Origin: Scylla paramamosain
Taxonomy: Eukaryota; Arthropoda; Malacostraca; Decapoda; Portunidae
DNA length: 64,000 nucleotides
Direction: 5' to 3'
NCBI RefSeq assembly: GCF_035594125.1
Contig: NC_087168.1
Span: 18,644,150-18,708,149, forward strand
Positions 49,791-61,360 of the stretch are shown in pieces. The translations under genes and the position numbers were made by a program. The notes under the pieces were generated by a model. The model was not told the origin of the DNA. It did no database searches and saw only the letters and a program-made list of their open reading frames with translations. Numbering within the stretch: position 1 is the stretch's first letter; each line of letters opens with the position of its first letter.

Positions 49791-50159
49791 ACCAAAAACC
49801 AGCAAACAGATACAGAACCAAGTACAGCAACACCCAAATACAGTGACAGCCAGATACACGGATACGTCACCCACACATGACACAAACAAACCAACTTAAA
49901 CACACAGATACAAACAGAACGAAAACAGATACAGTGAGTCAGTGAGTCAGAGAGAAAAGGGGAGCCGTTACAAAGGCATATACGCATCTACTATCACTAC
50001 TGCTACTACTATTACCACTACCCTCGCGTCGTTCTTATTAGCCGGCCATTCACGCAGCAAACACAATGGACGCATGAAACCTAATACCGCTTTATGGGAC
50101 GGGCGGGAGGAAAAGGACAAAATAACTGGATGGAAGGAGACTTTATGGAAGGGAACTGT

Positions 50160-50192
50160 ATGTATGTATGTATGTATGTATGTATGTATAGG
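50160..50192. repeat. (TGTA)8 microsatellite
   Basis: Perfect TGTA tetranucleotides. Confidence 0.93.
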
Positions 50193-50487
50193 GTATATGT
50201 ACAGGAGAAAAAAAAAAAAGCTATGGGAGGAGAGAAAAGGACAAAGTATAAGTGTATGAGAAGCCAGGTGAGTGAAAGGTACTGATGAAAGGAAGAAAGA
50301 AGAGCATCAGCAGGTCTTCCTTAGCCTTCCAGTCTCGCTTTCTCTATTTCTTTCCATCCTTGCCTCTCTTTCTCTCTCTTCCTCACATTTTTTGGCTCTG
50401 GCGGGAAAAGAGAGAAGCAAAAAAATCGATAGAAGTAACAAGAGTGGCCATGGGAATTATTTGCTGTTTTTTGACCGTGTGTTTGTG

Positions 50488-50599
<112 letters not shown>

Positions 50600-50716
50600 T
50601 GTGTTGACCTTCCGCAATCCCGGTTAATTTTCTTTGTATTGCTAAACATTTCTTCTCCTTTAATATATTCAGTATGTACACTTCCATTACTGATTATTAT
50701 TGTAGCCAAATGAAGT

Positions 50717-50938
50717 TAAGCTACTAATTCACGTCCAGTCAACACCTATCAAAATCATCGACAAGCTAATGGACTGGTAATTAATTCACTCATTCTGGCA
50801 TCTTCACCAATGATAATCTAACCTGTCAAGCAACATCAAGTTACTAATTCATACCCAGTGAACACCCATCTAAATAAGCGACAAATTAATGGCTCAATAA
50901 TTAATTCGTTCAATCTGGAATCTTCATCAGGGATAATG
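50717..50938. repeat. Two tandem copies of a 122-bp unit
   Basis: AAGCTACTAATTCACGTCCA (50717) and AAGTTACTAATTCATACCCA (50839) open units that also share GGTAATTAATTCACTCATTC-like and GGCATCTTCACCAATGATAA-like ends. Confidence 0.9.
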
Positions 50939-51179
50939 AGACGCGCCTTTCAAACCACACCACAATACACGCCATCTCTCGAGCCCTCTCCTGCCGTCTC
51001 GCTTCACATGTGCAGCGTACATACAACCACACACATTAGTCCAGTCCGGAGACCCGCAGCGCTCCCCTCCATTCCAGACAGACTCGCCGAGGGTTCCTGT
51101 TTCACAAAAGTCCGCCACACTCACTTTCCAATACTGATATTTTCGATAAAAAATCCTCGTAGGTAATGGAAGGAAAAAT

Positions 51180-51420
51180 TAAAAGTTGGCGGCCGGGAAG
51201 TCCCCAGCGGCCCGGGGAGTGCGGGAGTGTGGCAGGAGGGGAGCGCGGCGGGAGGACTCAGTGGAAGGCTCTCTGGGAGGCTCTGCGGGAGGCTCTACTC
51301 CACTCACACAACAGCAGCGCGAGGAAAATTGTAGCGCAGACAGAAGCCCCCTGGAGACGATGGGTGGAACTGCAGCCTTCTATTGAGTCTCCCGTTACGC
51401 AAGTCATATATAAATAATCT
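51180..51420. promoter_or_regulatory. GC-rich block beside a TATA-like sequence
   Basis: G/C-rich, CpG-containing DNA (GGCGGCCGGGAAGTCC, then GGCCCGGGGAG) is bordered at about 51405-51415 by TATATAAATA, a TATA-box-like element readable on both strands. A triple GGGAGGCTCT repeat lies inside. A promoter is possible but no transcript can be defined. Confidence 0.22.
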
Positions 51421-51765
51421 CTAAATTTCTCCTCCATCTCTAAATTTCTCCTCCATCTGTCTTTCCTTCTTATTTTTCTTTGTAATATCAATCTCATCTG
51501 GATACACTTGCAATTTATTTGGTTACGTTGATTGATGCTGCGAAAGAAGTGCTAGTAACGGGTGTGGCTGAGGGAGGCTCACCCCATTTCTTGATCATGC
51601 GCTCTTTCCTCTGAACAAGATACACCAGACCTTTTCTTTCTGTCTTTTTTTTTTTTTTTTTCAGTGCCTTGTTTCTGTGGAAGGCAAAAACTCTGAGCCT
51701 TACACAGCCGAGGGTCGCTCCTGTCACGCACATCAGCGTTACACTGATTATTTATGGTTACAAGG

Positions 51766-51767
<2 letters not shown>

Positions 51768-51802
<35 letters not shown>
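51768..51802. repeat. (AC)17 microsatellite
   Basis: Uninterrupted AC dinucleotides. Confidence 0.95.
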
Positions 51803-51806
<4 letters not shown>

Positions 51807-52089
51807 ACACAGGTTCCATATGAACACGTTACCTTTACCACACAAACACAAAGGGAGAACAAACAAATTTAAGGTGATATAGTACAGGCGAAGGCTCCTC
51901 CCCATCCATTCTACAGCTTCATCCTTCGTCAGCCGCCCAAGAAGGAAGGTTGGGATAGGTTGGGTGAGTGTCAGCTGTCCTGCGTCAGAAAGTCTAGTAC
52001 TGAACCAGGGAGGGAAGGATGAAGGGGCTTTGCATTAAACAGTTTACCGCCAGGAGAGCTAAACACTGCCCTGATCCCTTTGTCTCTGC

Positions 52090-52096
52090 CACACAC

Positions 52097-52141
<45 letters not shown>
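52090..52141. repeat. (AC)25 microsatellite
   Basis: AC dinucleotides with one G interruption. Confidence 0.95.
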
Positions 52142-52144
<3 letters not shown>

Positions 52145-52854
52145 TCAGACTGGCCAGCTTCACATTCAACATGCACACAACACGGCGCCGGATTTTTTAA
52201 TTCAAAAGGTTATCTGATACAGCCTTCCTTGTTCGTCTCCCTTTCCTCCAGTGCAAACAAAGCATGTTAATCATACCCGTGCTTGCGGTTGAGTTACTGG
52301 GAGTGCGGGAGAGACAGCAACTTAAGGGTGTAAGGTATTCCCAGTCTTTCTACGTGTTGGTGGGGCGCTGCTAAACTGCCCGGAAAAAGAGAGAATGATG
52401 GGTGATTTGAGAAAGCTTGGAGGAGAAAGATTAAATGAGGAGTGCATGGTCATTAGGTACGTTAAAGAGGAAGTTGGATGTATGGATGAAGATAGCAGAT
52501 ACTAAGTTTTAAGTTCTCAGGAGCTGCCTTGTGTGGGTCAACTGGTCAACTGTCCTTTTGCAGTTTCCTTATGTCCTTTTGTGTATGGAAAGAAGAGCAA
52601 GCTAGACCATGACTCGGCTAGGATAACGAGAATAAAGAAACAGAGAAATAAAAGAAGAAAAATGAAATATGATGTACAGGTTGATTTAAGACGATGCGAT
52701 TTCCAGCAAATGAAAAAAAAAAAAAAAAAAATGAACGGCATGTAAAAATCTAGAATGCATTACAACTTTCTACAAATGTATGTGTAAATAAAAGTAATGA
52801 AAAAGTATGAAAAGTAAGATACATAAGAATACTTGTTAAAGATGGTGAATGATG

Positions 52855-52998
52855 AGGAAAATGAGTGAGTGAATGGGCGAAAGAGTGAGTGAGTGAGTGA
52901 GTGAGCGAGCGAGGGAATGAACGCCAATGAGAGTGAGTGAACGAACGAACGAGTGACTGAATGAGTGATGGAGTAAGTGAATAAATAAATGAGTAAAC
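52855..52998. repeat. (GAGT)n/(GAAT)n degenerate tetranucleotide repeat
   Basis: About 35 tetranucleotide units of GAGT, GAAT, GAAC and GAGC. Minus-strand Ser/His/Leu frames are artefacts. Confidence 0.9.
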
Positions 52999-53310
52999 AA
53001 GTAAATAAGCACCCCACACATTTACATCGCGGAAGGAAAGTCACACAATTCGACATTAAAGCATCGCAGACTCTCACAATTCGCTCTAACTAATGAAACT
53101 GACGCCAAGGTTCACAAGTTAGGCATCTACTTAGCGCGCCGGTAACTTCTGGAGGCGAAGGTTCGTGCATGCTCTTTTAAAATGCTTCGAACTCCAGCTC
53201 ATCGCGTGCAAGACGAGCAGTGCGGCAGCCTCGCGTGTTCAACAGAAGGAGTCTGGAAGTTTGGTGTGGTTTACCTTACAAGATGGGGAATTTAATACAC
53301 TAATAATGAA

Positions 53311-53740
53311 GGAGAGAAGGAGAGAAGGTGGAAATCCAAACAAGGTGTAATTTTTTTGGGTAAGCCTTATGGTAAAGGAGGAATACCAAGGAACGTAAAG
53401 GAACCTAACACAACATAGCATAACATAACATAGCAGGTTGAGGAACGAGAGAGGGGGAGAAGGTGGAAATCTAAACAAGAGGGTGTATTTTTTTTTTTGA
53501 TAGGCCTCATGGTAGAGGAGGAACACAAAGGAACGTAAAGGAACCTAACACAGCACAACATAACATAACACAGCAGGTTTGAGGAACGAGAGAGAGGGAG
53601 GAAGGTGGATATCTAAACAAGAGGGTGTAATTTTTTTTATAGGCCCCATGGTAAAGAAGGAACACAAAGGAACGTAAAGGAACCTAACTTAACTTAACAT
53701 AACGTAACCTAACTCTGCAGGTCTGAGGAACGAGAGAGGA
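53311..53740. repeat. Three tandem copies of a 135-142-bp unit with CCTAA-like blocks
   Basis: AAGGTGGAAATCTAAACAAG anchors are at 53325, 53460 and 53602. Each unit continues GGAACACAAAGGAACGTAAA, then GGAACCTAACACA, then AACATAACATAAC and a GAGGAACGAGAGAGG end. The GGAACACAAAGG part reverse-complements to the TTCCTTTGTGTTCC tail of CR1-like family A. The third unit has AACCTAAC telomere-like words. Confidence 0.93.
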
Positions 53741-53805
53741 ACAGTACACGTGTAAGAAGTCACCACTGTACTGCCAGTCTCTCAGCGCTTCCCAATCACA
53801 GTGAG

Positions 53806-54060
53806 TGGTGCTACGCAGTGACAAGCTGGTAAAAAGAAGTGCAAATGAAGACCACTTAGATTTATGCACATGTCTTCTTATTCTTAAATGCTGAGGCGCT
53901 ATAATTCAAGCACTTTTGGCTACGGTGGAAGTTATCGAGAGTGTCGTGTGATGCAGTGGCGCGCTGATAAAAAGACGTGCAAATGAAGACTACTAAAATT
54001 TATACACACGTCTTCGTATTCTTAAGCGATTCGGCGCTACAACTCAACTACTTTTTGCTG
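53806..54060. repeat. Two tandem units of about 137 bp, dispersed family D
   Basis: GGTAAAAAGAAGTGCAAATG (about 53828) and GATAAAAAGACGTGCAAATG (about 53966) begin matching stretches ending in CTTATTCTTAAATGCTGAGG or CGTATTCTTAAGCGATTCGG. Confidence 0.82.
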
Positions 54061-54069
54061 TAGTGGAAG

Positions 54070-54570
54070 GTACTGTACTTTTCAACGAAGGATTCTGCAT
54101 CACCAAAGAAAAACAAAAAAACAACAACCATAAAAACCCGACTGTGCTTCCTCGTGGCCTTTGAAATAAGAGTATGAGAGAAAAGAATGTTTAAGAATAA
54201 GGACCGCGAAATGAAAGTTACTGTGGCTTTTTTTAAGATTCCGGTGATAGATAAACAATGGACTCCACATCAGCAATAGGAAAAATATCCATGAAAACCC
54301 GACTGTGCATTCCTGTGACCTTTTAAATGAGAGTATGAGAATATAGGATAGTACAGTGTGTTTAAGTCTACGGGCAGTGAAGTGTAGGTTATTGTGGCGT
54401 TTTGAAGATTCTGGTGATAGATAAACAATGGACTCTGCATTGCCAAAATAAAAAAAAATAAAATAAAAATAAAAAAATAAATAAATAAAAAAATATATAA
54501 AAAATATTCACGAGAACCCAACTATCCCTGTGACCTTTCAAATAAGAGCATGGGAGTATAAAATGTTTAA
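54070..54570. repeat. Three diverged units of about 170-215 bp, dispersed family D
   Basis: GATAGATAAACAATGGACTC recurs near 54247 and 54415. GAACCCGACTGTGC-like and CCTTTTAAATGAGAGTATGA-like blocks recur near 54135, 54295 and 54515. An A/T-rich AAATA run is expanded at 54445-54505 in the last unit. Confidence 0.8.
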
Positions 54571-54834
54571 GGCTACAGACCATAAACACAATCTTGCAAA
54601 GCCATATATTGAGGACCGTGTTTATTTCAACCCTAGGGGACTTTCCAGCCTGCGCGTATTTCAAGTTAAACACATGGAAGGCAAAATCCAGTGCAATACG
54701 AGTTGTCTGTAGCTCACTGTTCGCTTAAATGTAAACCCATGATCAACATTACTGGAAAATCTCCACGAGGAAAAATCTACGTGATATTTCTGCGCTTGAC
54801 GTTCTCATTAATAGCTGATTAATGAAGCGATTTA

Positions 54835-55505
54835 AACACAAGCCCTAAATTTCAGCTTTGTTACGTAAGGGTCTGAAAACATGCGTAAATACCTAGACAC
54901 AAACTCACGCATTATCTGGAGGTACTAGGGCAGTTTTTTGAGTTACCATAGAGAAACATGATGAGGAGATTGCAAAAAACGAATTAACATAAGCCTTAAA
55001 TTTCAGGTTTGTTAGATAAGAGACTGGAAATCATACACAAGCTCTCAGCCACGTATACCCACGAATCATTTGTCTATTCTGAAGATAATAGTCACTAGGA
55101 CACGAAGACTTACCACAGAGGAACATAATAAGGCGAATGCTAAAGGAAAGTTAAATGGTTTAAAATTTCACCTTTGTTAGATACGAGTCTGAAAAAAAAA
55201 AAAAAGGAAACACACAAACATCTAGAGACACAGACACACCAGTTATCGATCTACTCTGAAGATAACAGAGTCACCGCGACACTTGAGTTACCACAGAGGA
55301 ACATAATAAGGTGAATGCAAAGTGGTGAGCTAAATACTAGTTTAAAATGTCACCTTTCTTTTGTACGAGTCTGAAAAAAAAAAGCAAACACAATCATCTA
55401 GAAGCACAGACAACTTTTAATCTCTTCTGAAGATGATAAAGTCACTACGACACTAGGAGTCACCACAGAGGAACATGGCAAAGAAGATGCAAAAGGACCG
55501 TCTAT
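54835..55505. repeat. Degenerate tandem array, 4 units of 167-178 bp
   Basis: Anchors of the TTACCACAGAGGAACATAAT type are at 54944, 55111, 55289 and 55461. Other shared phrases are AAATTTCACCTTTGTTAGAT, GAGTCTGAAAA and CTCTGAAGATAACAGAGTCA. A fifth partial unit may reach 55550. Unit length is near nucleosome repeat length. Confidence 0.9.
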
Positions 55506-55599
55506 CTACAAGGCAGGTCCTCATCAAAGGAAACCATAATAAGGAGACTGAACAGGATCGGTCTGTCTCATCAAGGGAACCACACTCTTCCGCACGAGA

Positions 55600-56010
55600 C
55601 AGGAGAGGAAAGTACTGATGGTGTTAGAGCAGCAGAAATAGATCCTCCCCCAGCAGGCGGAATGAAGTGTTCACTGATGTGGGCGTGACGCAAGGGGAGA
55701 GCGCAGCGAGAGGAAAATGGTGAGGGGGATTAAACCGAACTTAATCTTTCAACGCCTCCTCTATATCTCTCTCCCTTCCCCCTCCGCGTGTGTCGCTCGG
55801 TGGGGCACGTCTTCTAGCAGTGGCGACACATTTCCCTTCGAGCGTAAAGCCACAGCGGGTGTAAAATTAAGTCCTGCATCCGTCACAAGCTGGGAAATCG
55901 ATGAAAAAGCAGCGCACACACACCCCACGTACACCACATCTGACATGCTCACACGTGTCCCTTTCACTTATAAACTCAGAGACTCTCCACTCAAGAGGAA
56001 GTGATAAGAG
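55600..56010. other. CpG-containing low-repeat segment, no gene assigned
   Basis: A 95-codon plus frame at 55717-56004 covers part of it without a recognisable domain. The opposite strand is open too, so coding is not supported. Confidence 0.3.
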
Positions 56011-56423
56011 CAGATATTATACAAAGAGTTAATTAGGGTCCGGACCTGTAAAAAAAAAAAAAATAATAATAAAAAATAATGAAAATAAAAATTGCGTTTA
56101 AAAAAAGAAATTCTATAAGATTACCGATGGTTAAATAATGAAAAATGGTAGAATATTGATTAAAAAGTATATATTAATCGGTAAAGTGTGTTTTTAGGGC
56201 CTTAATCTTTTTTAAAAGTGAAATATAGTTATTTTATATGCACAACTATTAATTCAAAAGACTATTTTACAGATATACAATGGTTGTGCTTAAAGTAAGG
56301 AACATATTCCTGCTACCAGAGTGGAATTTTGAGATTGAAAATTTTTCATTTTTTCTAATGAAATGTTATAATTTGGTATCCAAAGACGGGATATTACGAG
56401 CTTGACTCAATCTTGTAGAGGTA

Positions 56424-56490
56424 CAAATAAGAACAACACATAAGGGAAGTTACAGAAAGCCAATGAGTCTACAAGTGAGCGTCCCTGTAT
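56424..56490 (-). mobile_element. CR1-like retrotransposon 3' tail, family B (minus strand)
   Basis: AAATAAGAACAACACATAAG, then GGAAGTTACAGAAAGCC, then GTCTACAAGTGAGCGTCCCT is the reverse complement of the family-B tail, worn. It lies next to the family-C fragment of opposite orientation. Confidence 0.62.
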
Positions 56491-56517
56491 AAAAACATCC
56501 TTAATTATATCCACCTG

Positions 56518-56745
56518 TCGGTCTTTCATCCCTTTTACTAGTAAACTCTGGAACTCCTTGCCCGCTTCTGTATTTCCACTTGCCTATGACTTGAACCCTC
56601 TCAAAAGGAAGATTTCAAGACATTTTGGTTAATCTTTCCGGTCATATTTTTCACAGACTGGCATCTTCATAGGACCTTTTTTTTTTTATTTATTTATTTT
56701 TTTTTTTTCTAGCTCTTGGCCAGTGTACCTCTTACATAAAGGAAT
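56518..56745 (+). mobile_element. Non-LTR family C: RT C-terminus with intact stop, then 3' UTR
   Basis: A plus frame reads RSFIPFTSKLWNSLPAS, then VFPLAYDLN, then FKR-like LKRKISRHF and a TAA near 56638. The order FIPF, LWNSLP, YDLN, basic helix matches the end of Jockey-superfamily RTs. After the stop comes GACTGGCATCTTCATAGG, a T-rich run, CTCTTGGCCAGTGTACC and CTTACATAAA. This fragment defines the family and identifies the relics at 11560, 19195, 28345 and 32545. Confidence 0.75.
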
Positions 56746-56808
56746 AGAGAAACACACGATACATGATACTAGTAAATTCCTAAGAGCACGGCCAGCCACC
56801 GTCAGCAG

Positions 56809-56840
56809 TCAGTCAGTCAGTCAGTCAGTCAGTCAGTCGG
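56809..56840. repeat. (CAGT)8 microsatellite
   Basis: Perfect CAGT tetranucleotides. Confidence 0.95.
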
Positions 56841-56924
56841 TCAGGAACAAAAAATAACATTTCATACACATTCTCATAAGCACAAAAAATCCTACACGTA
56901 ACATCCAAACAGGTCCGTGGTCAC

Positions 56925-57270
56925 CTTTGCAAAGCAGCATCGGGCGCCCATCCCGCTCAGGTTATGCGCCTCTATTATGTCAAAGGTGCAGTTAATAATA
57001 AGGGATATCACGCACCGTATGTCATGGAATTTTTGGCGCCCGCATGACGGATTAATGTAATGCAAGCCCTCCCCGCCAGTCGCGCTATTGTAGTAGGTAT
57101 AATAACTGCTCTTGTTTACGGCACGCCTGTTTTAGTCATCAATACAAATGCACCGTGCTGAGCCATTGCACTTGACGATATGTGGTTATTGTGTTCATTA
57201 TCTCGCATTTCAAAACACGACAAATTCCATTAAGTGATTCCCGCTTCGTTTAACTTTCCTCTCCTATACA
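56925..57270. promoter_or_regulatory. Candidate conserved non-coding element or enhancer
   Basis: This is the longest block without simple or tandem repeats. It is CpG-containing and holds several developmental-type cores: GCAGTTAATAATAAGG, GACGGATTAATG (Otx-like GGATTA), TCTTGTTTACG (forkhead-like TTGTTTAC) and GGCGCCCGCATGACGG. No frame is long and no RNA fold was recognised. A regulatory role is inference from texture and motifs. Confidence 0.27.
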
Positions 57271-57667
57271 TTTGTTTTGCTGGTTTTTTTTTTTTCCCTC
57301 CTCTCTCCGGTTGAACACATTCGTCCCGTCCCTCGTGATTTACGTTGAATTAATGTTATTTCATTATTTATTTACTCAGCAGCAGTTTCCGCCCCGTCGC
57401 TTGATTTATCCTCTGCAGCGCGTGAATGTTCAGTTGCACGAGCGCATTCAATAAACTGTAAAGGTTCCCGCGCTGACGTGCCGCCTTTAAATATATGCAC
57501 AGTATACACGTGGTAGTTTGTTAATCATGTTGCTTCGAGAATTAGCCATGCAAAAACGACACTTCACGGGCAAGTATTGAGTTATCTAAGGCATTTCAAG
57601 GACTTCCTCATTTAGGTGCCTGAATTCCCACCTAAATCAAGAAAAGTGAGACTGTATTATGAGTAAC

Positions 57668-57716
<49 letters not shown>

Positions 57717-57720
57717 TTTT
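57668..57720. repeat. (TTA)n/(TTTA)n microsatellite
   Basis: About 11 TTA units followed by TTTA units. Confidence 0.93.
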
Positions 57721-57989
57721 TTACTTATCTAAATGAGCTCAGGCTTCCTTTATTGAGGTGTCTGAATTTTCAAGTTAAAAAAAAAAGCTAATATTTCTCA
57801 CGTCTCCTTAATGAAGAGAACATTAAGCAAAATTTTACCAAATACATTAATGACTTCCACATTTATTAGTTGAATTAGAAGAAATAGTAATAAAATGCAA
57901 TATTATACCAAGAACACCCAGAATTAAGAAAAAGAAAAAATCCTAGGAAGTGATAAATTTAGCAAGGACATTCAACTAATATACTGTGG

Positions 57990-58420
57990 AGACAAGAATA
58001 AGTTTGCTTGATATCCTAGAGCGGTGAATAAAAGTTACCTTAGATACCTTACGAATTATAAGAGTAAAAGTTGAAACAGACAAACACACACCTAGAGTTC
58101 AGTGCCTTAGTTCATTAGAGACCCAGAGAAAGAACAGGACACAGGAACAAAGTGCGGACAAAAATGACCTTATACCCTAAAGAATTCTAAGAGTAAGATT
58201 TAAAACAAGCAAATACGAACCTAAAATTCACCGCCTTAGTTCATTAGAGACACAGAGAAGAGAGAGAGAGAAAGATAAAAAAAAAAAAAAGTGTGGACAA
58301 GTTACCTTAAATACCTTAAAGAATTCAAAGTTTAAAAGTAAAAATGAATATATAAGAAGCCAGAATGCAGTGCCTTTATTCATTAGAGACTCGGGGAAAG
58401 AAAACGATACATGGAGAAGC
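57990..58420. repeat. Degenerate tandem array, 3 units of 129-139 bp
   Basis: GCCTTAGTTCATTAGAGACC anchors are at 58104, 58233 and 58372. Each is preceded by ACCTTAGATACCTTACGAAT-like and AAGTTGAAACAGAC-like blocks. Confidence 0.88.
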
Positions 58421-58524
58421 AGGAGAGAGCAGGGCCTTGGTTATGATGGCCATGATGACTTCCTTTTTGCTAAGTCCCACCCGGCCAGACCTGACGAGCC
58501 CAGCTGAGGGGAACACAAGGCTGA

Positions 58525-58800
58525 GAGGAAAATGTTTTAAGCATGAGCAAGGTACAGCAAAGGAGGGAGAAGAGAGGAGGGAGGGAAAGGGAGGAGAGAG
58601 AAGAGAGGGAAGGGTGCAGTAAAGGAAGGGAAAGAGAGGGACGAGGGAGGGAAAGGGAAGATATAGAGGAGGGAGGGATGGGGTGAATAGAGAGAGGATG
58701 GAGAGAAAGAGAAGAGAGAGGAGGGATGGGGTGAGAAGGAAAAGAGGAATGGAGGAAAGGAAGAAAGGAGGAAATGGAAGGCAGATGTGATGGGGGGAAA
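58525..58800. repeat. Purine-rich degenerate GGGAGGAAAG tract
   Basis: About 275 bp with few pyrimidines on the plus strand, made of GGGAGG, GAGAGG and AGGAAAGG units. Confidence 0.85.
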
Positions 58801-58812
58801 GGAAAGTTCCTG

Positions 58813-58814
<2 letters not shown>

Positions 58815-58856
<42 letters not shown>
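58815..58856. repeat. (AC)21 microsatellite
   Basis: Uninterrupted AC dinucleotides. Confidence 0.95.
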
Positions 58857-58858
<2 letters not shown>

Positions 58859-58911
58859 ACGCACACGCACGAACGCACATGCACACAATAGGAAAGGGTG
58901 ATGACGTTAAA

Positions 58912-59014
<103 letters not shown>

Positions 59015-59109
59015 ACTGCACACATAAACAAAATAAAAACTACTAATAAACTAAAAATTAAAAAAATAAAGTAAAAAAAACTAATAAATAAACTAAAATA
59101 AAAACTCGC

Positions 59110-59112
<3 letters not shown>

Positions 59113-59147
<35 letters not shown>

Positions 59148-59157
59148 ACACACACAG
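59113..59157. repeat. (AC)22 microsatellite
   Basis: AC dinucleotides with a single G interruption. Confidence 0.94.
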
Positions 59158-59224
59158 AGCACCCTAACATCCATCTCACAATAAAGTCCCACATTCAATT
59201 CACTCTTCCTAATTCCAACATGAG

Positions 59225-59450
59225 AATTCTTAAGTCGCCGCGGCCAGGACTTGCCCAGTGCATCAACACGTCCACGGAAAGTTGGCGAGGAAACAAGTTT
59301 GGGAGGGAGCGGGAAGAGGAAGCGGGAAGAGAGGGCGGGAGGAGGGCGGCGGGACGTGTTTACGAGCGGGCGGGGCGTGTGGACACCGAGGGGCGGGGCG
59401 GGACGAGGCTGGGCGGGAGGGCGCGGCGACCCCCCTTATGGAGCAAAATT
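59225..59450. promoter_or_regulatory. GC-box-rich CpG cluster, promoter-like
   Basis: At least five GGGCGG words and many CpGs (AGTCGCCGCGGCCAGGAC, GAGGGGCGGGGCGGGACG) lie in about 225 bp, by far the most GC-rich DNA in the window. GC boxes are bound by Sp/KLF factors. Long frames exist in several phases on both strands, so coding cannot be separated from composition. A housekeeping-type promoter or a GC-rich minisatellite are the two readings. Confidence 0.35.
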
Positions 59451-59483
59451 TTGGCGAAGGAGACGCTGCGAAAATTTGTACCG

Positions 59484-59487
<4 letters not shown>

Positions 59488-59559
<72 letters not shown>

Positions 59560-59562
59560 TGT
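59488..59562. repeat. Compound (CT)27(GT)10 microsatellite
   Basis: Pure CT passes directly into GT, immediately downstream of the GC-rich cluster. Confidence 0.96.
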
Positions 59563-60130
59563 GTATGGAAATCCTCTTTCTGTCCATCTCTTTCTATGTA
59601 TTTGTCTGTCTGTCATATAAAAAACAATCTGACCGTCTATATATCTGCTTATTTCCCTCATTCTCTCTTTACCTCCCTCTCTCTCCTCGCATCCTTCCTC
59701 ACCCACAACACACACACACACACCCGAAGAACCCAGAGACCACAGCCAAACACCAACCCTCCCAAACAACAAGACATTGGTCAGAGTGGGTGTTACCGAA
59801 GTAGTAGACCCCTTGCCACACTACCAGCACCAAATCTAGCCCGCGACACACTTCCAGCTCCCCACTGATTGAATGGCAGAGGGCCGGACCAGACAGATCC
59901 CAGGAGACACTACAGCAAGAGCGACGGGCAGCGATATAGTGGGCTAGTGTGGGAGACAAGAGGGTGAAGGAATAGACAGTGATGGTAAAGAGTGTGTGTG
60001 TATGTATGCTCAGTCACGCTGTTTGTGATGTGTGGGTGTGTTAAGCTGTGTTTGGCTTTGAGTATTATGTTAACAGGGGGAATGACTGGGAGGGTTGGGG
60101 GGAAGGGTGGAAGAGGGGTAGGGAGGGGAG

Positions 60131-60244
<114 letters not shown>

Positions 60245-61360
60245 CATAGCCAGACGGACAGACAGAGAAACTGATTGACTGAATGACTGACTAATTAACT
60301 GACCGACAGATACCTAATTGATCGGTATTCACAGCCACAACGAAAGGGACACGTACCTCCCTGCCTTCGTCACTCGCCAACCTTCCTCCTCATAAATAAA
60401 GGGGAGAAATGCAGGTTAACACTTCCATAACAATACTCAGCTCTACCAAACCAAGCTACCGTCACTGCTGGTGTAAAAACCTTCATTCTGGCACTTCATA
60501 TATATATCTTCACCCGGGCTCCTGTCACGCAAGAAAGAGATATTTTGAAAGTGTATTCTGGGTATAAATAGCGAAAGAAAAAATAGTGATGTATATCTCT
60601 CTCTCTCTTTCCTAAAACCTTATAATTCAAATGCAAAACAAAATCATGTTATAAAATATTCACCTAGACAGGGTGAGACAAGGGAGCGGCCTTAAATTAC
60701 ATTAAAATACATGACAATACAGCGTGAGGGGAAACAGAGGGCAATACACGCTTTTCCCACAGCGCTACACGGTTTCAGGAGGCGAGCGCTGGGAAGAAAA
60801 CGGAGGAAAAAAAAAATGAAGTGGGGGGAAGAATTTTAACTTGAAGCATTATTAAGAGTACCAAAGGGGAGGATGCATGAAAAAAAGGACGTTGAATATT
60901 CCGCTCTTGAGAATCTGCGCCAAAAGTCCGAGGGTGGGAAAGTTTTATCTCATTACAAGGGCGGTAGGAAACATGGTCTCGTCTTAACTGAGAGAGAGAA
61001 AGGGAAAGAGAAAGAGAGAGAGAGTACGAAAAAAGAACAGTTACTCACTTTTATTTTGTGTGTGCGTGTGAAATATTAAGAGGCACGGGAAGAAGAATGG
61101 AGTCAGTAAGATTTGGGTTATTTCCCTCCTAAGTTGGAGAAAAAGAACGGTACGAGTTTACGGGGGAAAGGAAAGGAAAGAATGGAGGAGAAGCAGGAGG
61201 AGGAGGAAGAGGATGAAAAATGAAGCGATGAGAAGTTAGTGCGTGCGTGTGTTTTACGAATACGATATGGCGACGGGCAGGATTCAGGATTCCATTAACT
61301 TGCCACGCTCCTTCCAACTGCCTTAGTGTCTGCCTTCGGTCTTGAGTCCTTTGCTATGGT
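60245..61360. other. No gene recognised
   Basis: Low-copy A/G-biased sequence with short (CT)n at 60595-60608 and (GA)n near 61008-61024. I find no domain, exon or RNA gene. Confidence 0.4.

Noticed and set aside
51258..51497. A 79-codon minus frame near the TATA-like element, considered as a gene
   Set aside because: Other frames of the same GC-rich DNA are also open and no donor or acceptor pair could be matched.
55717..56004. A 95-codon plus-strand frame
   Set aside because: There is an opposing minus-strand frame of 68 codons and no domain or splice signal, so it is left as unassigned sequence.
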